NCBI GenBank assembly: GCA_008501765.1
Contig: QQUE01000003.1
Span: 62,001-126,000, forward strand
Direction of reading: 5' to 3'
Length of the DNA: 64,000 nucleotides
From: Calditrichota bacterium
GTDB lineage: Bacteria; Zhuqueibacterota; Zhuqueibacteria; Zhuqueibacterales; Geothermadaptataceae
Shown piece by piece: positions 9,601-19,090 of this stretch. The notes beneath the pieces were generated by a model. The model saw only the letters and a program-made list of their open reading frames with translations, had not been told where the DNA came from and did no database searches. Within the stretch, counting starts at the first letter, position 1. Each line of letters starts with the position of its first letter. The position numbers were made by a program, and so were the translations under genes.

Positions 9601-10650
9601 TCACTCTGCCTCTTCATCATTTGTTCTATTTTCAGATTTTCCTTTACGGGCTGCCTCCTGTAAATCGACCACTCTGTCGGTTTCATCGACGATTTCACTG
9701 CCAAGTAACGTTTCCAGAAGGTCTTCCATGGTGACCAGTCCATCAACTCCGCCGAATTCATCAGAGACGATGGCGATGTGTTTTCTGTGTTTCAAAAAGC
9801 TGATTAAGATCGTCAAACAATTCATGGTTTCTGCGACAAAGGAAATGGGTCTCGCAATTGATTGAAGCGTGTCTGTGGACTCTTTTTGCATTTTTACGTT
9901 GCCGATGTCATGGCTCACAACATACCCGACTATATTCTCCCGGTCATTTTCGTAGATGGGAATGCGTGTAACTCCTTTTCCGCTGATGGTTAGGATCGCT
10001 TCCTCAATGGTCATCGTTGCCGGCAAAGAGAAAATCATCCTGCGCGGTGTCATAATTTCCCGTATCTGTCGTTCTTCCAGGTTGATGATATTTCGCACCA
10101 TCCGGCTTTCTTCTTTGGTTATTTCGCCTTCGTGTGCCCCTAAATGCACTAATGCCAGAATTTCTTCCTCGGTGATAGTCGCGACTCGCTGCTGACTGGT
10201 TAATAATCTCGAAAGTCTCTCGGTAACCAGGATAGCGGGATATAAGGCTGTCTGCATTACTTTTAGCGGATATACGATGAACGGCCAGAGAGCTCTCCAA
10301 TGAACCGCGCCAACTGTTTTCGGAATTATCTCGGATAGAAATAAAATAGCAAGGGTAAAAATAATGGAAAATACGGGTACCATATAGGGGCCGAGTACGT
10401 TCGTCGCGTACATTCCCGCCATGGTGGCGCCTGCGGTATTGGCGAGCGTATTCAAGATGAGAATAGCAGCGATGGGTTTTGAAATGTTTTTTTTCAGTGC
10501 GATGAATTGCGAAGCCAATTTCCCTCTTTTAGTCTGTTTTTTAGCAGCTTCTAATGTTGCTGGTCGAGTGGAATAGAGTACCGCCTCATAAAGAGAACAA
10601 CTTGCCGATACGAGCAGGGTTACTATTACGACGATAATCAAAATGGTCAT
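9601..10650 (-). CDS. CNNM transmembrane / CBS-pair protein (CorC/HlyC-type magnesium or cobalt efflux)
   Basis: A 349-residue inner-membrane protein. The N-terminal half has four hydrophobic segments, the pattern of the CNNM/DUF21 domain, including the conserved SEIIPK motif. The C-terminal half carries a CBS pair, seen in REIMTPRRMI, VTRIPIYE and the closing GGVDGLVTMEDLLE motif that links to the second CBS domain. The family exports Mg2+ or Co2+ and senses nucleotides through the CBS pair. It ends in an acidic/basic tail without the usual CorC_HlyC domain, so it is the short form. GAGGAG precedes the start. It points against the surrounding carbohydrate genes and seems unrelated to them. 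Confidence 0.9.
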   Translation of the reverse strand: MTILIIVVIVTLLVSASCSLYEAVLYSTRPATLEAAKKQTKRGKLASQFIALKKNISKPIAAILILNTLANTAGATMAGMYATNVLGPYMVPVFSIIFTLAILFLSEIIPKTVGAVHWRALWPFIVYPLKVMQTALYPAILVTERLSRLLTSQQRVATITEEEILALVHLGAHEGEITKEESRMVRNIINLEERQIREIMTPRRMIFSLPATMTIEEAILTISGKGVTRIPIYENDRENIVGYVVSHDIGNVKMQKESTDTLQSIARPISFVAETMNCLTILISFLKHRKHIAIVSDEFGGVDGLVTMEDLLETLLGSEIVDETDRVVDLQEAARKGKSENRTNDEEAE

Positions 10651-11410
10651 GTTTTTCTCCTCATTCCCTTACGGGATAAAATATATTATAGCACATGTCT
10701 TCCGTGTCCCGGCTTACTTCCCGAACCAGCAGTTATCTTGCGCGACGTGCGTTTGTCAATAACAAATGGTTTTCTTTCCAGTTTTGCTTCCTGTTGTTCA
10801 ATTTTTAAAGTTATCTCTTGCCTGTATTGCAGGTGGGGGAATCAAACTCACTCTGAAAATTTCTGATGAGCTGATTTAAATATATTTTCCAGAATAACGA
10901 TTCCAACAGCTTTGCTTTACTCATCCACTGCAAATCCCAAGTATGTCGTATCGGTTGAAATTGATTGGGCAAATGGCTTGTGTTGTTCCATATTCAGTCA
11001 GTTTATTTCGGGGGTATCTGAACAGCGGTAAAATCGGCTGCAATAAATATCTATTTAAAAAGGTAAAAATTACAGCCAGAATAATTTGTATGTTTTCCAT
11101 TATCAAAATTGATATTTCAGTCCGTCTCTCCGCGCTTGATTAATATTTTTGAAGTCCAATTTAATGTTTAATGTGAAATAATTCCAGTTATTTAAAGGAT
11201 GTCCGGTTAAATAATAGGATATCGACGCAGGAAATACTTTTCTATTAATGAAAAGCATTGTTCAGGAAAACACCGGTAAACACATATTCGCCGGGGATTC
11301 TTGCAGAACGATTGCAACTTTTATCATAATATCCTAAAAGTCTGTGTCAGTATCTGACGAACGTGATTTCATAAATAAAAGCGGATTGGATTGAAGTCAG
11401 GTTAAATCGT
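10651..11410. other. Gene-free stretch
   Basis: About 760 bases between the start of the CNNM gene and the breakpoint of the truncated sialidase copy. I see no supported gene, repeat or hairpin, only the ribosome-binding site and presumably the promoter of the minus-strand gene. The missing 5' part of the sialidase copy is not recognisable here. Confidence 0.6.
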
Positions 11411-11412
11411 AA

Positions 11413-12042
11413 CTGGTGGAAGGCGAAAGGCCGGAGTGGTCGGCGCTGGTCATTTCAGCCCCGGTTGATGCCGATCTGCTCAATACAGCCAACTGGACAT
11501 TCAGCGAACCCTACCAGCATCTGTGGTCAAAATCACAGTGGATTGAAGGTGATGTCAACCTGACGCCGGATGGAAAGCTGGTCAATATTTTGCGCACCAA
11601 CCGCCAGGGCGACGACCGGGCAGCGATAACTTTTGTGGCTGAAGATGGGCGTTCACTTTCCCACGACCGTGAAAAAGATCTCATCGACATGCCCGGTGGC
11701 GGGGTGAAATTTACCATTCGATTTGATGAAAAATCCGGACTTTACTGGTCGATCGCCAGTAAGCAGACGGAGCCGAAAGCCTATCGCAATAATCTGGTAT
11801 TGATTTCATCGCCCGATTTACGGCACTGGAAAGTGGAGTCGCCGCTGCTTTTTCACGAAGATTCTGAAAAACATGCCTGGCAATACATCGATTGGCTTTT
11901 CGATGGCGACGACATCATTTTTGCCAGCCGCACCGCCTTCGATGACGGCCTCGGCGGCGCCCACCGTGCCCATGATGCCAACTATTTGACATTTCACCGA
12001 ATTGAGGATTTTCGAACGCGGGAGCCGGAATTATTGGAGTGA
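11413..12042 (+). pseudogene. 5'-truncated duplicate of the sialidase-fold gene
   Basis: The frame matches the last 208 residues of the lipoprotein at 8409-9557 at about 91% identity by my count (some 18 differences). Similarity starts abruptly around 11411: an in-frame TAA at 11410-11412 stands directly before the homologous part. The signal peptide and both Asp boxes are gone, and no convincing ribosome-binding site precedes the first usable GTG at 11416. Many differences from the intact gene are at third codon positions. It is best read as a partial gene copy left after duplication and deletion. Confidence 0.85.
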
Positions 12043-12407
12043 ATTAGATAAGCATTGACTCTGTTTATTTTGATGGTGATATAGGTTTGGTGTGGGTGTC
12101 TCGTTGTTCAACGGAAATTATGACACATTAAAATTCAATTAATTGTTGCCAGAGAATTGGCTTGATTGAGCGTAACTAAATGCTAAGGTTGTGCAAGTCG
12201 TTGGGGATTAATATTATTTTTTACAAATTGGCCGCAAATCTGAAACATTGAATTACTTCAGGCCGTTTGTATTCATCCTGAGGTAAGATTCTTGTGAAAA
12301 AAGAGATATTTGAGCAAGGCCCTGCCAAAATTGACAAGAAATTTTCTAGCATGGTTAGCAAATATCGATTCATGCGTAAATTGATGTATTCACCTATGAA
12401 AATCATT
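12043..12407. other. Gene-free stretch between convergent ends
   Basis: This gap lies between the 3' end of the truncated sialidase copy and the 3' end of a minus-strand gene. It is AT-rich. I see no gene and no strong terminator. Confidence 0.5.
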
Positions 12408-13565
12408 TTATAAAGTTTCAGGGGGGGGGTAATATAAAACTAAATGTGTCATTTTATTTTTTTCATAATCAGGAAATTTGTATTTCCTATTCATAAATAA
12501 AGTCCTTGATTCTGATCCTCCAAAGTTTGCAAAGAGATAACCACTTTTAAACGCAATCTCTAACATTATTAAAGTTAGTACCTCTGAACACCCCGGAACC
12601 CCAGTCTGATGAATTGTGTCCCAAGTTAAATGTTGAGATTCAGCTCTTTGATGCAAGGCAATTTCAGAATAAATACCTGCAGTAGTATCGGATATTCTAT
12701 CAATAAATCCAAAAGCGATAACCTTACTTTCCCCTTTTCTTGCTAACCTCATCACAATTGATTTTGATAGTTTGGTAGTAGTGTAGTTAAATTTATAAGA
12801 TCTCCCTGAATTAATATTATCTACGTTCGGTAAAAAACATTCATGCGAATCTAGTAAATCTCCGATTTCTTCTTCACGGTGCCTTAGTTTTCTAAATTTC
12901 GCCCATGTAGAGATCATTTCTTTTACATCTGTATAATCCTTTTTTGGATTATACGAATTTATATTAATTGAACAATCCTCTTTATCTAGCCAATTGATGA
13001 ACCTCCGAGCATGGCCGCGTAAGTTTGATGTTTTTGTTGCATATGGGACAGGAATTCTTGAAATATTATTCCTGCCAGATAAGTATCGTTCAATGTTAAT
13101 TATAAACTCAGGGTAATCATCATCATCATATTTATAGCTTACACTCCATCCATCATTATCCAAATACTCAGTAAAACCTGCTGAATGGAATTCGTTAACA
13201 AATTTAATTGGTATTTTTTTTAAAATGACTTTTTCACCAGAATGTTTTTGTAATTTTAATGCAAGGTTTCGACAGTTTTGGGCAAGTATTTTTGTACTTT
13301 TTCCCATTGGATATACTATAACAAATGGAGGTCTACCATTTGGATACTTTGTAGTGATTGTAATTAAATTAGCTTTTCCAGGAGGTAAGTAATATGCCCA
13401 AAAATTTCTGGAAGATTGAAAAAAGTATGTCATCGAGTGACTATAGTCTCTTGTTTTTTTATTTTTAAGAAAAAATTTGGAGTAGACAGATAAACTCTTT
13501 GTTGTATCATCTTCAAACAAGTGAATGTTTGGTATTATATTAATTATTTGTTCGCTGTCCAGCAT
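12408..13565 (-). CDS. Unknown protein, possible double-GNAT (DUF2156-like) acyltransferase fold
   Basis: A 385-residue soluble protein without signal peptide. The C-terminal part (FANFGGSES, then LFMNRKYKFP) resembles the end of GNAT-like domains in the DUF2156/aminoacyl-phosphatidylglycerol-synthase group, where a GGSE-type motif precedes a lysine-rich strand. This is weak, pattern-level evidence. I chose ATG 13565: GGGAG lies 8-9 bases upstream, and it overlaps the upstream membrane-protein gene by 26 bases, which suggests translational coupling. A run of nine C on the coding strand (12421-12429) encodes the prolines near the C-terminus. Base composition is visibly more AT-rich than in the neighbouring glycan genes. 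Confidence 0.6.
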   Translation of the reverse strand: MLDSEQIINIIPNIHLFEDDTTKSLSVYSKFFLKNKKTRDYSHSMTYFFQSSRNFWAYYLPPGKANLITITTKYPNGRPPFVIVYPMGKSTKILAQNCRNLALKLQKHSGEKVILKKIPIKFVNEFHSAGFTEYLDNDGWSVSYKYDDDDYPEFIINIERYLSGRNNISRIPVPYATKTSNLRGHARRFINWLDKEDCSININSYNPKKDYTDVKEMISTWAKFRKLRHREEEIGDLLDSHECFLPNVDNINSGRSYKFNYTTTKLSKSIVMRLARKGESKVIAFGFIDRISDTTAGIYSEIALHQRAESQHLTWDTIHQTGVPGCSEVLTLIMLEIAFKSGYLFANFGGSESRTLFMNRKYKFPDYEKNKMTHLVLYYPPPETL

Positions 13566-14250
13566 CAAAAGCACTCCCGAAATAATAGCTTTTTCCACCC
13601 CAAATATCCAGCCAGGTAATTACTAGCAAAATTGCGGCACTAAAACCAAAAAAGATTTGCTGATTTGTAATCGATGAGCGTACTCCCAAAAGTAAAATGA
13701 CAGCAGGAAAAAGGAACAAAGTATCAAGTATAAACCATTTTTTTACAATACTACTTCTCCCTTTGATTTCAATAATATCTGTATGGGATTTTAAAACATT
13801 TGCTGATTTTCCTAATTTGTTAAATGCGATTGTTAAAATCCCGTTTCGAATAACAAATAGAATTGATGAGAGCAAAAAAACCCATGCAAAAGCTACATAT
13901 AAGTGAAGGATCATTCCTTGGAAAACCAAGGTTAAAACTATAAACATCATTGCAAGAAAATCAATAAGTCTTACAATACTCAGGCTTTCTTTACTTACAA
14001 TTTTTTCATATTCTGGATCATATAGTGATTCATCTTGATAGAATTTTACAAAACCCAAGAATGTTCGTAGGAGGTTTGAAAAATAGATTATAAATAAAAA
14101 CGATAAGTGTAAAAATGCCGTATCCTCGTAAGTAAGATTAAGCTGATCATGAGAGCTAGGTAATAATCTTGTTACAAAAGTAGCAACACCCGCACCTAAG
14201 CACAAACCTAATGCTACGTTAATAAATAATAGCATACCATCTCTGCGCAT
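13540..14250 (-). CDS. Multi-pass membrane protein, unknown function
   Basis: A 236-residue protein with about six or seven hydrophobic segments spread over its length and short charged loops. No family is recognised. GGAGG lies about 10 bases before ATG 14250. It is the first gene of a two-gene unit with the possible acyltransferase downstream, overlapping it. A membrane protein paired with a GNAT-like enzyme would suit lipid or envelope modification, but this is speculation. The AT-rich composition sets the pair apart from its surroundings. Confidence 0.6.
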   Translation of the reverse strand: MRRDGMLLFINVALGLCLGAGVATFVTRLLPSSHDQLNLTYEDTAFLHLSFLFIIYFSNLLRTFLGFVKFYQDESLYDPEYEKIVSKESLSIVRLIDFLAMMFIVLTLVFQGMILHLYVAFAWVFLLSSILFVIRNGILTIAFNKLGKSANVLKSHTDIIEIKGRSSIVKKWFILDTLFLFPAVILLLGVRSSITNQQIFFGFSAAILLVITWLDIWGGKSYYFGSAFDAGQRTNN

Positions 14251-14400
14251 ATTAGTTAATCCTCCAATTAAAACATATTGATCTTGCAGTCTGTTTGCAC
14301 TACTCAGTATGTTTTTTTATACCCTTATGTTAATTATCATAAAAATAAATACCTACAAAGTCAATGATTTTCATCCCACCTTTTGAATTATGCTGCCGCT

Positions 14401-14431
14401 ACCCAGGCAAGATTTTTAATCCTGCCTGGGT
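14401..14431. repeat. Hairpin in a divergent intergenic region
   Basis: ACCCAGGCA and TGCCTGGGT form a 9-bp stem, and the inner GATT/AATC extends it. It lies between two divergently transcribed genes, so it is not at a transcript end. A further repeat-rich stretch at 14503-14571 has tandem GCCAAAA and GCCAATA units facing inverted copies (TTGGCTATT). Confidence 0.5.
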
Positions 14432-14636
14432 TAATTCGGTTACAATTGATGATAATCCCATACTTGCTCAAAGTGATAAAAATCACGATCTTGATTGGGG
14501 CGGCTGTTAGCTGTATGCTGTTGGCTATTAGTAAAATTACCAAAAGCCAAAAGCCAATAGCCAATAGCTACAACATCAGCAAGATCAAGAAAGAGTTACT
14601 TAAAAACAATCTGATGGATTAATTAAAAGGACTCTC

Positions 14637-15893
14637 ATGATACGAAAACAAATACATATCCTTCTCTCTCTCTTATTTTTCCCAATTTTACTATTCGCAG
14701 GCACTGAATTCAAAGCCGGGGCGGCGTTACGCGTAGTAACGCCCGATCCGCTGCTGCCCATTTCCGGTGGCGTGGGAATACCCCAGCCGGCCACTATGAA
14801 AAAAGGCGATTTATTCGTTCGGGCTCTGGTTTTGGATTACGGCCGGACGCCGGTTGCCTTCGTCAGTATTGATAATTTGGGTTGGCCGGCGGTTCTCGGC
14901 GACCGTGTGCGCAAACAGGTCAAAGGCATTGCCCCGGAAAATATTCTCATCGGCGCGACGCACACGCACAGCGCCCCGGATGCCTATGGCTTCGCCGACG
15001 CCGATGGAAATACCGGCGCTGATCTCAAATACATCGATTTCTGTGTGCGGAAAATGGCTGAGGCCATTCAGGAAGCGTTTGACAAGCGGCAGCCGGCCGG
15101 ATTGAAAATTGCCATGGGTGAGGCAAAAGGCAAAATTGCGTTTAATTATTACGCCGCAGAGCTTTACGATCCCCGTTGCGGCGTTATTCAGGCTGTGGCC
15201 AAAGATGGAAAAAATATCGCGACGCTGGTTAATTACGCTATTCACCCGGAAGTTTTGGGCAACGACCGCGGTATCCTCAGTCCGGATTTGTGTGGGCCGT
15301 TGTACGAGCGCATCGAAAAACGTGGCGGCGGCTTGGCCATTTTTATGAACAGCGCTATCGGTGGCATGGTCACCGCCGATGTGCGCGACGGCAAAGGTGG
15401 GCAAAACAATACCTGGGAAGAGTGCATTCGCATCGGCGAGCTGCTGGCTGACGAAGCCTTGCGCATCGTCGCACCTGCTAAATTCCTTGAAAATCCAGCG
15501 ATCCATTGCACAAATCGCATCGTTAAATTTCCATTAGACAGCCCGCTTTTGCGCGCAGTTTTGCAGCAGGCGGTACTGGATTATCCCATCGGATCGGACG
15601 GCATGGTTTCCACCCGTATCAATTTACTCAATGTTGGGCCCGCACAAATTCTCACAATTCCCGGCGAAGCGCTGCCCAATATCGGCTATTTTCTCAAGCG
15701 AAAAATGAAAACCGATTATCCGTTTCTTTTCGGGCTCACCAACGACGCTTTCGGTTATATTTTGACTCCCGAAGATTTCGATAGCTTCAAGCGCTACGAT
15801 TATATCAGCAGAACCAGTTTGGGTGAAATGACGGGGGAGATTTTTGTTGAGCAGGCGTTACAGATGATTGCAGAAAATCCAGCGGCTAAATAA
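14637..15893 (+). CDS. Neutral/alkaline ceramidase-family hydrolase (N-terminal domain only)
   Basis: A 418-residue exported protein with a signal peptide (about 1-21). It matches the N-terminal domain of neutral/alkaline non-lysosomal ceramidases. Visible landmarks are the early PISGGVGI, the zinc motif THTHSAPDA, the later zinc histidine in NYAIHPEVLG, and NSAIGGMV where the family has its nucleophile-bearing loop. True ceramidases are longer (about 650-700 residues) and have a C-terminal immunoglobulin-like domain, absent here. The short bacterial relatives are uncharacterised amide or ester hydrolases. AAAGGACTC precedes the ATG. Confidence 0.82.
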   Translation: MIRKQIHILLSLLFFPILLFAGTEFKAGAALRVVTPDPLLPISGGVGIPQPATMKKGDLFVRALVLDYGRTPVAFVSIDNLGWPAVLGDRVRKQVKGIAPENILIGATHTHSAPDAYGFADADGNTGADLKYIDFCVRKMAEAIQEAFDKRQPAGLKIAMGEAKGKIAFNYYAAELYDPRCGVIQAVAKDGKNIATLVNYAIHPEVLGNDRGILSPDLCGPLYERIEKRGGGLAIFMNSAIGGMVTADVRDGKGGQNNTWEECIRIGELLADEALRIVAPAKFLENPAIHCTNRIVKFPLDSPLLRAVLQQAVLDYPIGSDGMVSTRINLLNVGPAQILTIPGEALPNIGYFLKRKMKTDYPFLFGLTNDAFGYILTPEDFDSFKRYDYISRTSLGEMTGEIFVEQALQMIAENPAAK

Positions 15894-15914
15894 AGATTGA
15901 TCAGCGATTTTTAA

Positions 15915-15951
15915 GCCACGGATAGACACAGATCAAACACGGATTTTTTTT
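15915..15951. repeat. Half-site of a dispersed intergenic repeat (GCCACGGAT...CACGGAT type)
   Basis: GCCACGGATAGACACAGATC and the following bases up to the T-run closely match one arm of the long inverted repeat at 52408-52494. It is a known style of bacterial intergenic repeat. Confidence 0.5.
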
Positions 15952-16024
15952 GGATTATAAGGCCAGTGATTGATTCGTTAAAGCGGCAAAGTTAATCGGT
16001 TTTCTTATTTTACGAAAATAAATC

Positions 16025-16100
16025 ACGCAGAGCCGCAGAGCACGCGGAGTTTTTATTAATCACCTTAAATCTATTCTTTGCGGTCTCTGCGACTCTGCGC
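16025..16100. repeat. Inverted repeat with CGCAGAG arms
   Basis: CGCAGAGCCGCAGAG (16026-16040) faces CTCTGCGACTCTGCG (16085-16099); 14 of 15 bases pair, with a loop of about 44 bases. It lies 36 bases upstream of the phosphoesterase gene and could fold in its leader. Confidence 0.6.
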
Positions 16101-16135
16101 GAGAATAATATGTTTAATAAAAGGCGGGCATAGAA

Positions 16136-18457
16136 ATGCAAAAGATCATACGATTTTTCTTGTTGATATTCATTTTATCTGCATCACAGCTTTTAGGAAA
16201 TGAACGGGTGCACGGGCCTTATTTACAGGATGTGCGGCCATCTGAAATTACCATTCTGTGGGAAACTGAGTCCCCGGCTATTGGCAAGGTTCTTTTCGGA
16301 AAAGAGGCGGACGTTCTAAATATGTCGGTTGCTGAAAATGAACCCAAATCCCTGCACCAAGTTCGATTATCAAATCTCCAGCCACGCCAGCAGTATTTTT
16401 ACAAATGTGTCTGGCATAATGGCGAATCTGCTGTTGGCAGCTTCCGCACCGCACCTGCAAATGAGACAACGCCGCTGCGTTTCGCCGTGGTGGGCGATTC
16501 GCGCAGTGATTTGGTCATGTGCAAAAAAATATCCGATTTGATTGTTGCAAGTAACCCGGATATCGTTCTGCATTCCGGCGATATTGTGGCACGTGGAAAA
16601 AATCTCCACGAGTGGAAAACATTCCTTTTCGATCCCATGGAAGAGCTTCTGCGCAACATACCCATCTATCCGGTTCTGGGAAATCACGAGCAGGAATCGC
16701 CGCACTATTACAACTTTTTTCCGCTGCACGAGAACAAACCGTGGTGGTCGCGGGACTACGGCCCGGTGCATATCATCGGATTGGACACCAGCGTGCCGAC
16801 AGATCCGCAATCGGAGCAGTACCAGTTTTTACTGGCTGATCTAAAGCAAAATACCAAAGAGTGGACAATTGTCGTTTTCCATTACCCGCTTTTTCACGCC
16901 CATCCAACGCGGCCAATTTATGAATTTCGTTATGACTGGCAGCCACTTTTCATGGAACACGGCGTCGATCTTGCGCTCACGGGTCACGATCACTATTACC
17001 ACCGCTCATTCCCAATCGGGCGTATGGCGGAGGATCAAAAAGGGGTGGTGCACATAACTTCTGCGGGGGGAGGTGCGTCGTTGTACCCCATCGCGCCGGA
17101 ACCTTACTCAGCTTATTATCGCAGTTTGTACCATTTTCTCACCATCGACGTTACAGAGAATGAGCTGGAAATTCGAGCTATCGATCAAGATAATCGTGTT
17201 TTTGATGGCATAATTCTCAACAAAAACCAGGATTATTCGCCGGCTAATTTTGTCGAATACGGCATGTTTGAGCTTGAACGAAAGTTAAAAAATCAATTGG
17301 GACAGCTTTCACCCACCAATAGCAAAAACAACGTCGTTTTTTTTGATACGACATTTGCAATCGAAACGGATTTCTATATGCCGGTCAGCGGGCATTATGA
17401 ATGGCAAGCGGGAAGTGCATGGAAATTAAAAAGCAGTTCGAAGAATTTCACACTCACACCCGGTCAAAAATTGCAGATTAAATTCAGTGGGGAGGTGGAT
17501 AAGAAAAATTTTATGCCGACACCGGAACTTAAACTGCATTTGGAAGCTGATAATTCGACGCGCAATGTTTTGGGGCACAGGCCGTACCAGCGCTTTCTCG
17601 GATTCCGTAATCAGGACTTGCATTTTTCCATCGAAGAGGCGGCATATAAAAATGCTGTTTTATCTTCCGTCGAGAACTTGCAGCCGGTCTTTTATTTCCT
17701 CGATTATTATGCTGAAAGCAAATATGCCTACGATGTGATTGTTGCGCTCGGCACACGGATTTTGCGCACGCAGGACAGGCGAATCTTAACTAATCTCGAA
17801 ACTTTATTGCAGAAGAATCCCAGCGATTTGAACAAGTTTCGCATCTTCCCATTTTATTTTCTCTTTAACGATTTTTCCCATCTCGAGGAATGGATTGCTG
17901 TTATGGGCCGCCTGCCTTCCGAGCACCTTTCCTTTGCTCCAAAACTCATTTGTACACTGACAGATTTGGATTTTTTTAATACAAACAAAGTTGAAAACTG
18001 GCAACTGCTTGGCCCGTTTGCAGCAGAGAAAGGGCAGGGGCTTGTCCATGTTTATCCGCCAGAACAAGAACTGAATTTTACTAAAAAATACGATGCCGGA
18101 ACCGGCGCAGAAGTGCAGTGGCATCCGTACGCCGGTAAAACGATCGATTTATTGAAAGCACTGACAGCTCCGGATTTTGCTTTTAAGGAAGGTATTGCTT
18201 ACGCTCACACAACTGTAAGTGCCAGTAAAGATGGCGAAATTTTACTGCTATTGGGAAGCAATGATGATCCGGCTGTGTGGGTGAATAACAAGGAAGTGCA
18301 TCGGAAAAAGGGTGGACGCAGCGAGCAAGCATGCCAGGATATGATTATCGCTCCGGTGAAAAAGGGCCGGAATGATATTCTGATAAAAGTAGGCCAGCAC
18401 GGCGGCGCCTGGGGATTGAATCTTCGCATCTCGGATTGGAAGAAAATTTTAGAATAA
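16136..18457 (+). CDS. Purple-acid-phosphatase-like metallophosphoesterase with extra C-terminal domains
   Basis: A 773-residue exported protein (signal peptide about 1-20). An N-terminal fibronectin-III-like domain (about 22-105, HGPYLQDVRPSEITILWET) is followed by a calcineurin-like phosphoesterase domain with all main metal motifs: GDSRSD, SGDIVARG, GNHE, FHYPLFHAH and GHDHYYHR. The rest (about 400-773) is all-beta or mixed with no family I can name; near the end, GSNDDPAVWVNN resembles a carbohydrate-binding jelly-roll. Secreted enzymes of this kind release phosphate from monoesters. Upstream of the start the RBS is weak (AAAGGCGGG). Confidence 0.85.
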   Translation: MQKIIRFFLLIFILSASQLLGNERVHGPYLQDVRPSEITILWETESPAIGKVLFGKEADVLNMSVAENEPKSLHQVRLSNLQPRQQYFYKCVWHNGESAVGSFRTAPANETTPLRFAVVGDSRSDLVMCKKISDLIVASNPDIVLHSGDIVARGKNLHEWKTFLFDPMEELLRNIPIYPVLGNHEQESPHYYNFFPLHENKPWWSRDYGPVHIIGLDTSVPTDPQSEQYQFLLADLKQNTKEWTIVVFHYPLFHAHPTRPIYEFRYDWQPLFMEHGVDLALTGHDHYYHRSFPIGRMAEDQKGVVHITSAGGGASLYPIAPEPYSAYYRSLYHFLTIDVTENELEIRAIDQDNRVFDGIILNKNQDYSPANFVEYGMFELERKLKNQLGQLSPTNSKNNVVFFDTTFAIETDFYMPVSGHYEWQAGSAWKLKSSSKNFTLTPGQKLQIKFSGEVDKKNFMPTPELKLHLEADNSTRNVLGHRPYQRFLGFRNQDLHFSIEEAAYKNAVLSSVENLQPVFYFLDYYAESKYAYDVIVALGTRILRTQDRRILTNLETLLQKNPSDLNKFRIFPFYFLFNDFSHLEEWIAVMGRLPSEHLSFAPKLICTLTDLDFFNTNKVENWQLLGPFAAEKGQGLVHVYPPEQELNFTKKYDAGTGAEVQWHPYAGKTIDLLKALTAPDFAFKEGIAYAHTTVSASKDGEILLLLGSNDDPAVWVNNKEVHRKKGGRSEQACQDMIIAPVKKGRNDILIKVGQHGGAWGLNLRISDWKKILE

Positions 18458-19090
18458 GAGCCTGTCGGAATACATTTTTGTCATGCCCGGGTGTTTTTAT
18501 TGCATTGGCGTCAATTTAGCGTTTGAGGCTATACCCAGACATCCCCCTAAATCCCCCTTCAAAGGGGGACTTTTAAATTCTCCCTTTGAAGGGAGACGAT
18601 TTGTGCTCGTCATGAGCACAAATCAGAGGGATGTTTACCTCGATTTATGAGTTATCCAAATATATAATAATCTTTAAGTTGATGTGCATGCGAACACTTT
18701 TATCGGGCATCCACTGCTGCCACATAGCAAAAGCATGGATTCTGAATAAATGCATTTGGAACCACAAGTCTCTGGTTATCCAAATAAGTCAGCAAACTTA
18801 AAACTATGATTAATAGATAATTGTCCGCTAATTTCGCAAATTTTACGAATAAAAATAATTGAAAATACAGGCCCGTTTACTCAAAAAAAATATTCGTGTA
18901 AATTCGAGTGATTTGTAGTTTGGCTTTAGAAAATAATGAGTTATCCGTGCGGAGTTATTTGGATAGCCAGTCCACAAGTCGGCTAAGCAATTGCGTTTAT
19001 TAGCAGCCGCAAAGTAAAACGATTTTTGTTATACGAAGTAAAATAACAGTTTCAGGATTTCTGGATAGGCTCAAATAATATGGAGCGCTT
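18458..19090. other. Gene-free stretch containing an intergenic repeat
   Basis: Some 630 bases without a supported gene. The left part contains the repeat unit at 18539-18634. The right part is AT-rich; direct copies of GGTTATCCAAATA-like and GAGTTATCC-like words recur (18647, 18773, 18938), which may be remnants of repeats. Confidence 0.5.
18539..18634. repeat. Composite palindromic intergenic repeat (CCCCCTAAATCCCCCTTC type)
   Basis: The outer arms ACATCCCCCT and AGAGGGATGT pair. Inside are three hairpins: CCCCCTTCAAAGGGGG, TCCCTTTGAAGGGA, and ATTTGTGCTC with GAGCACAAAT around a 5-base loop. This motif type is widespread in bacterial intergenic regions. Confidence 0.7.

Noticed and set aside
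10921-11143. Short frames on both strands in the gap after the CNNM gene
   Set aside because: They overlap each other on opposite strands, lack RBS and homology.
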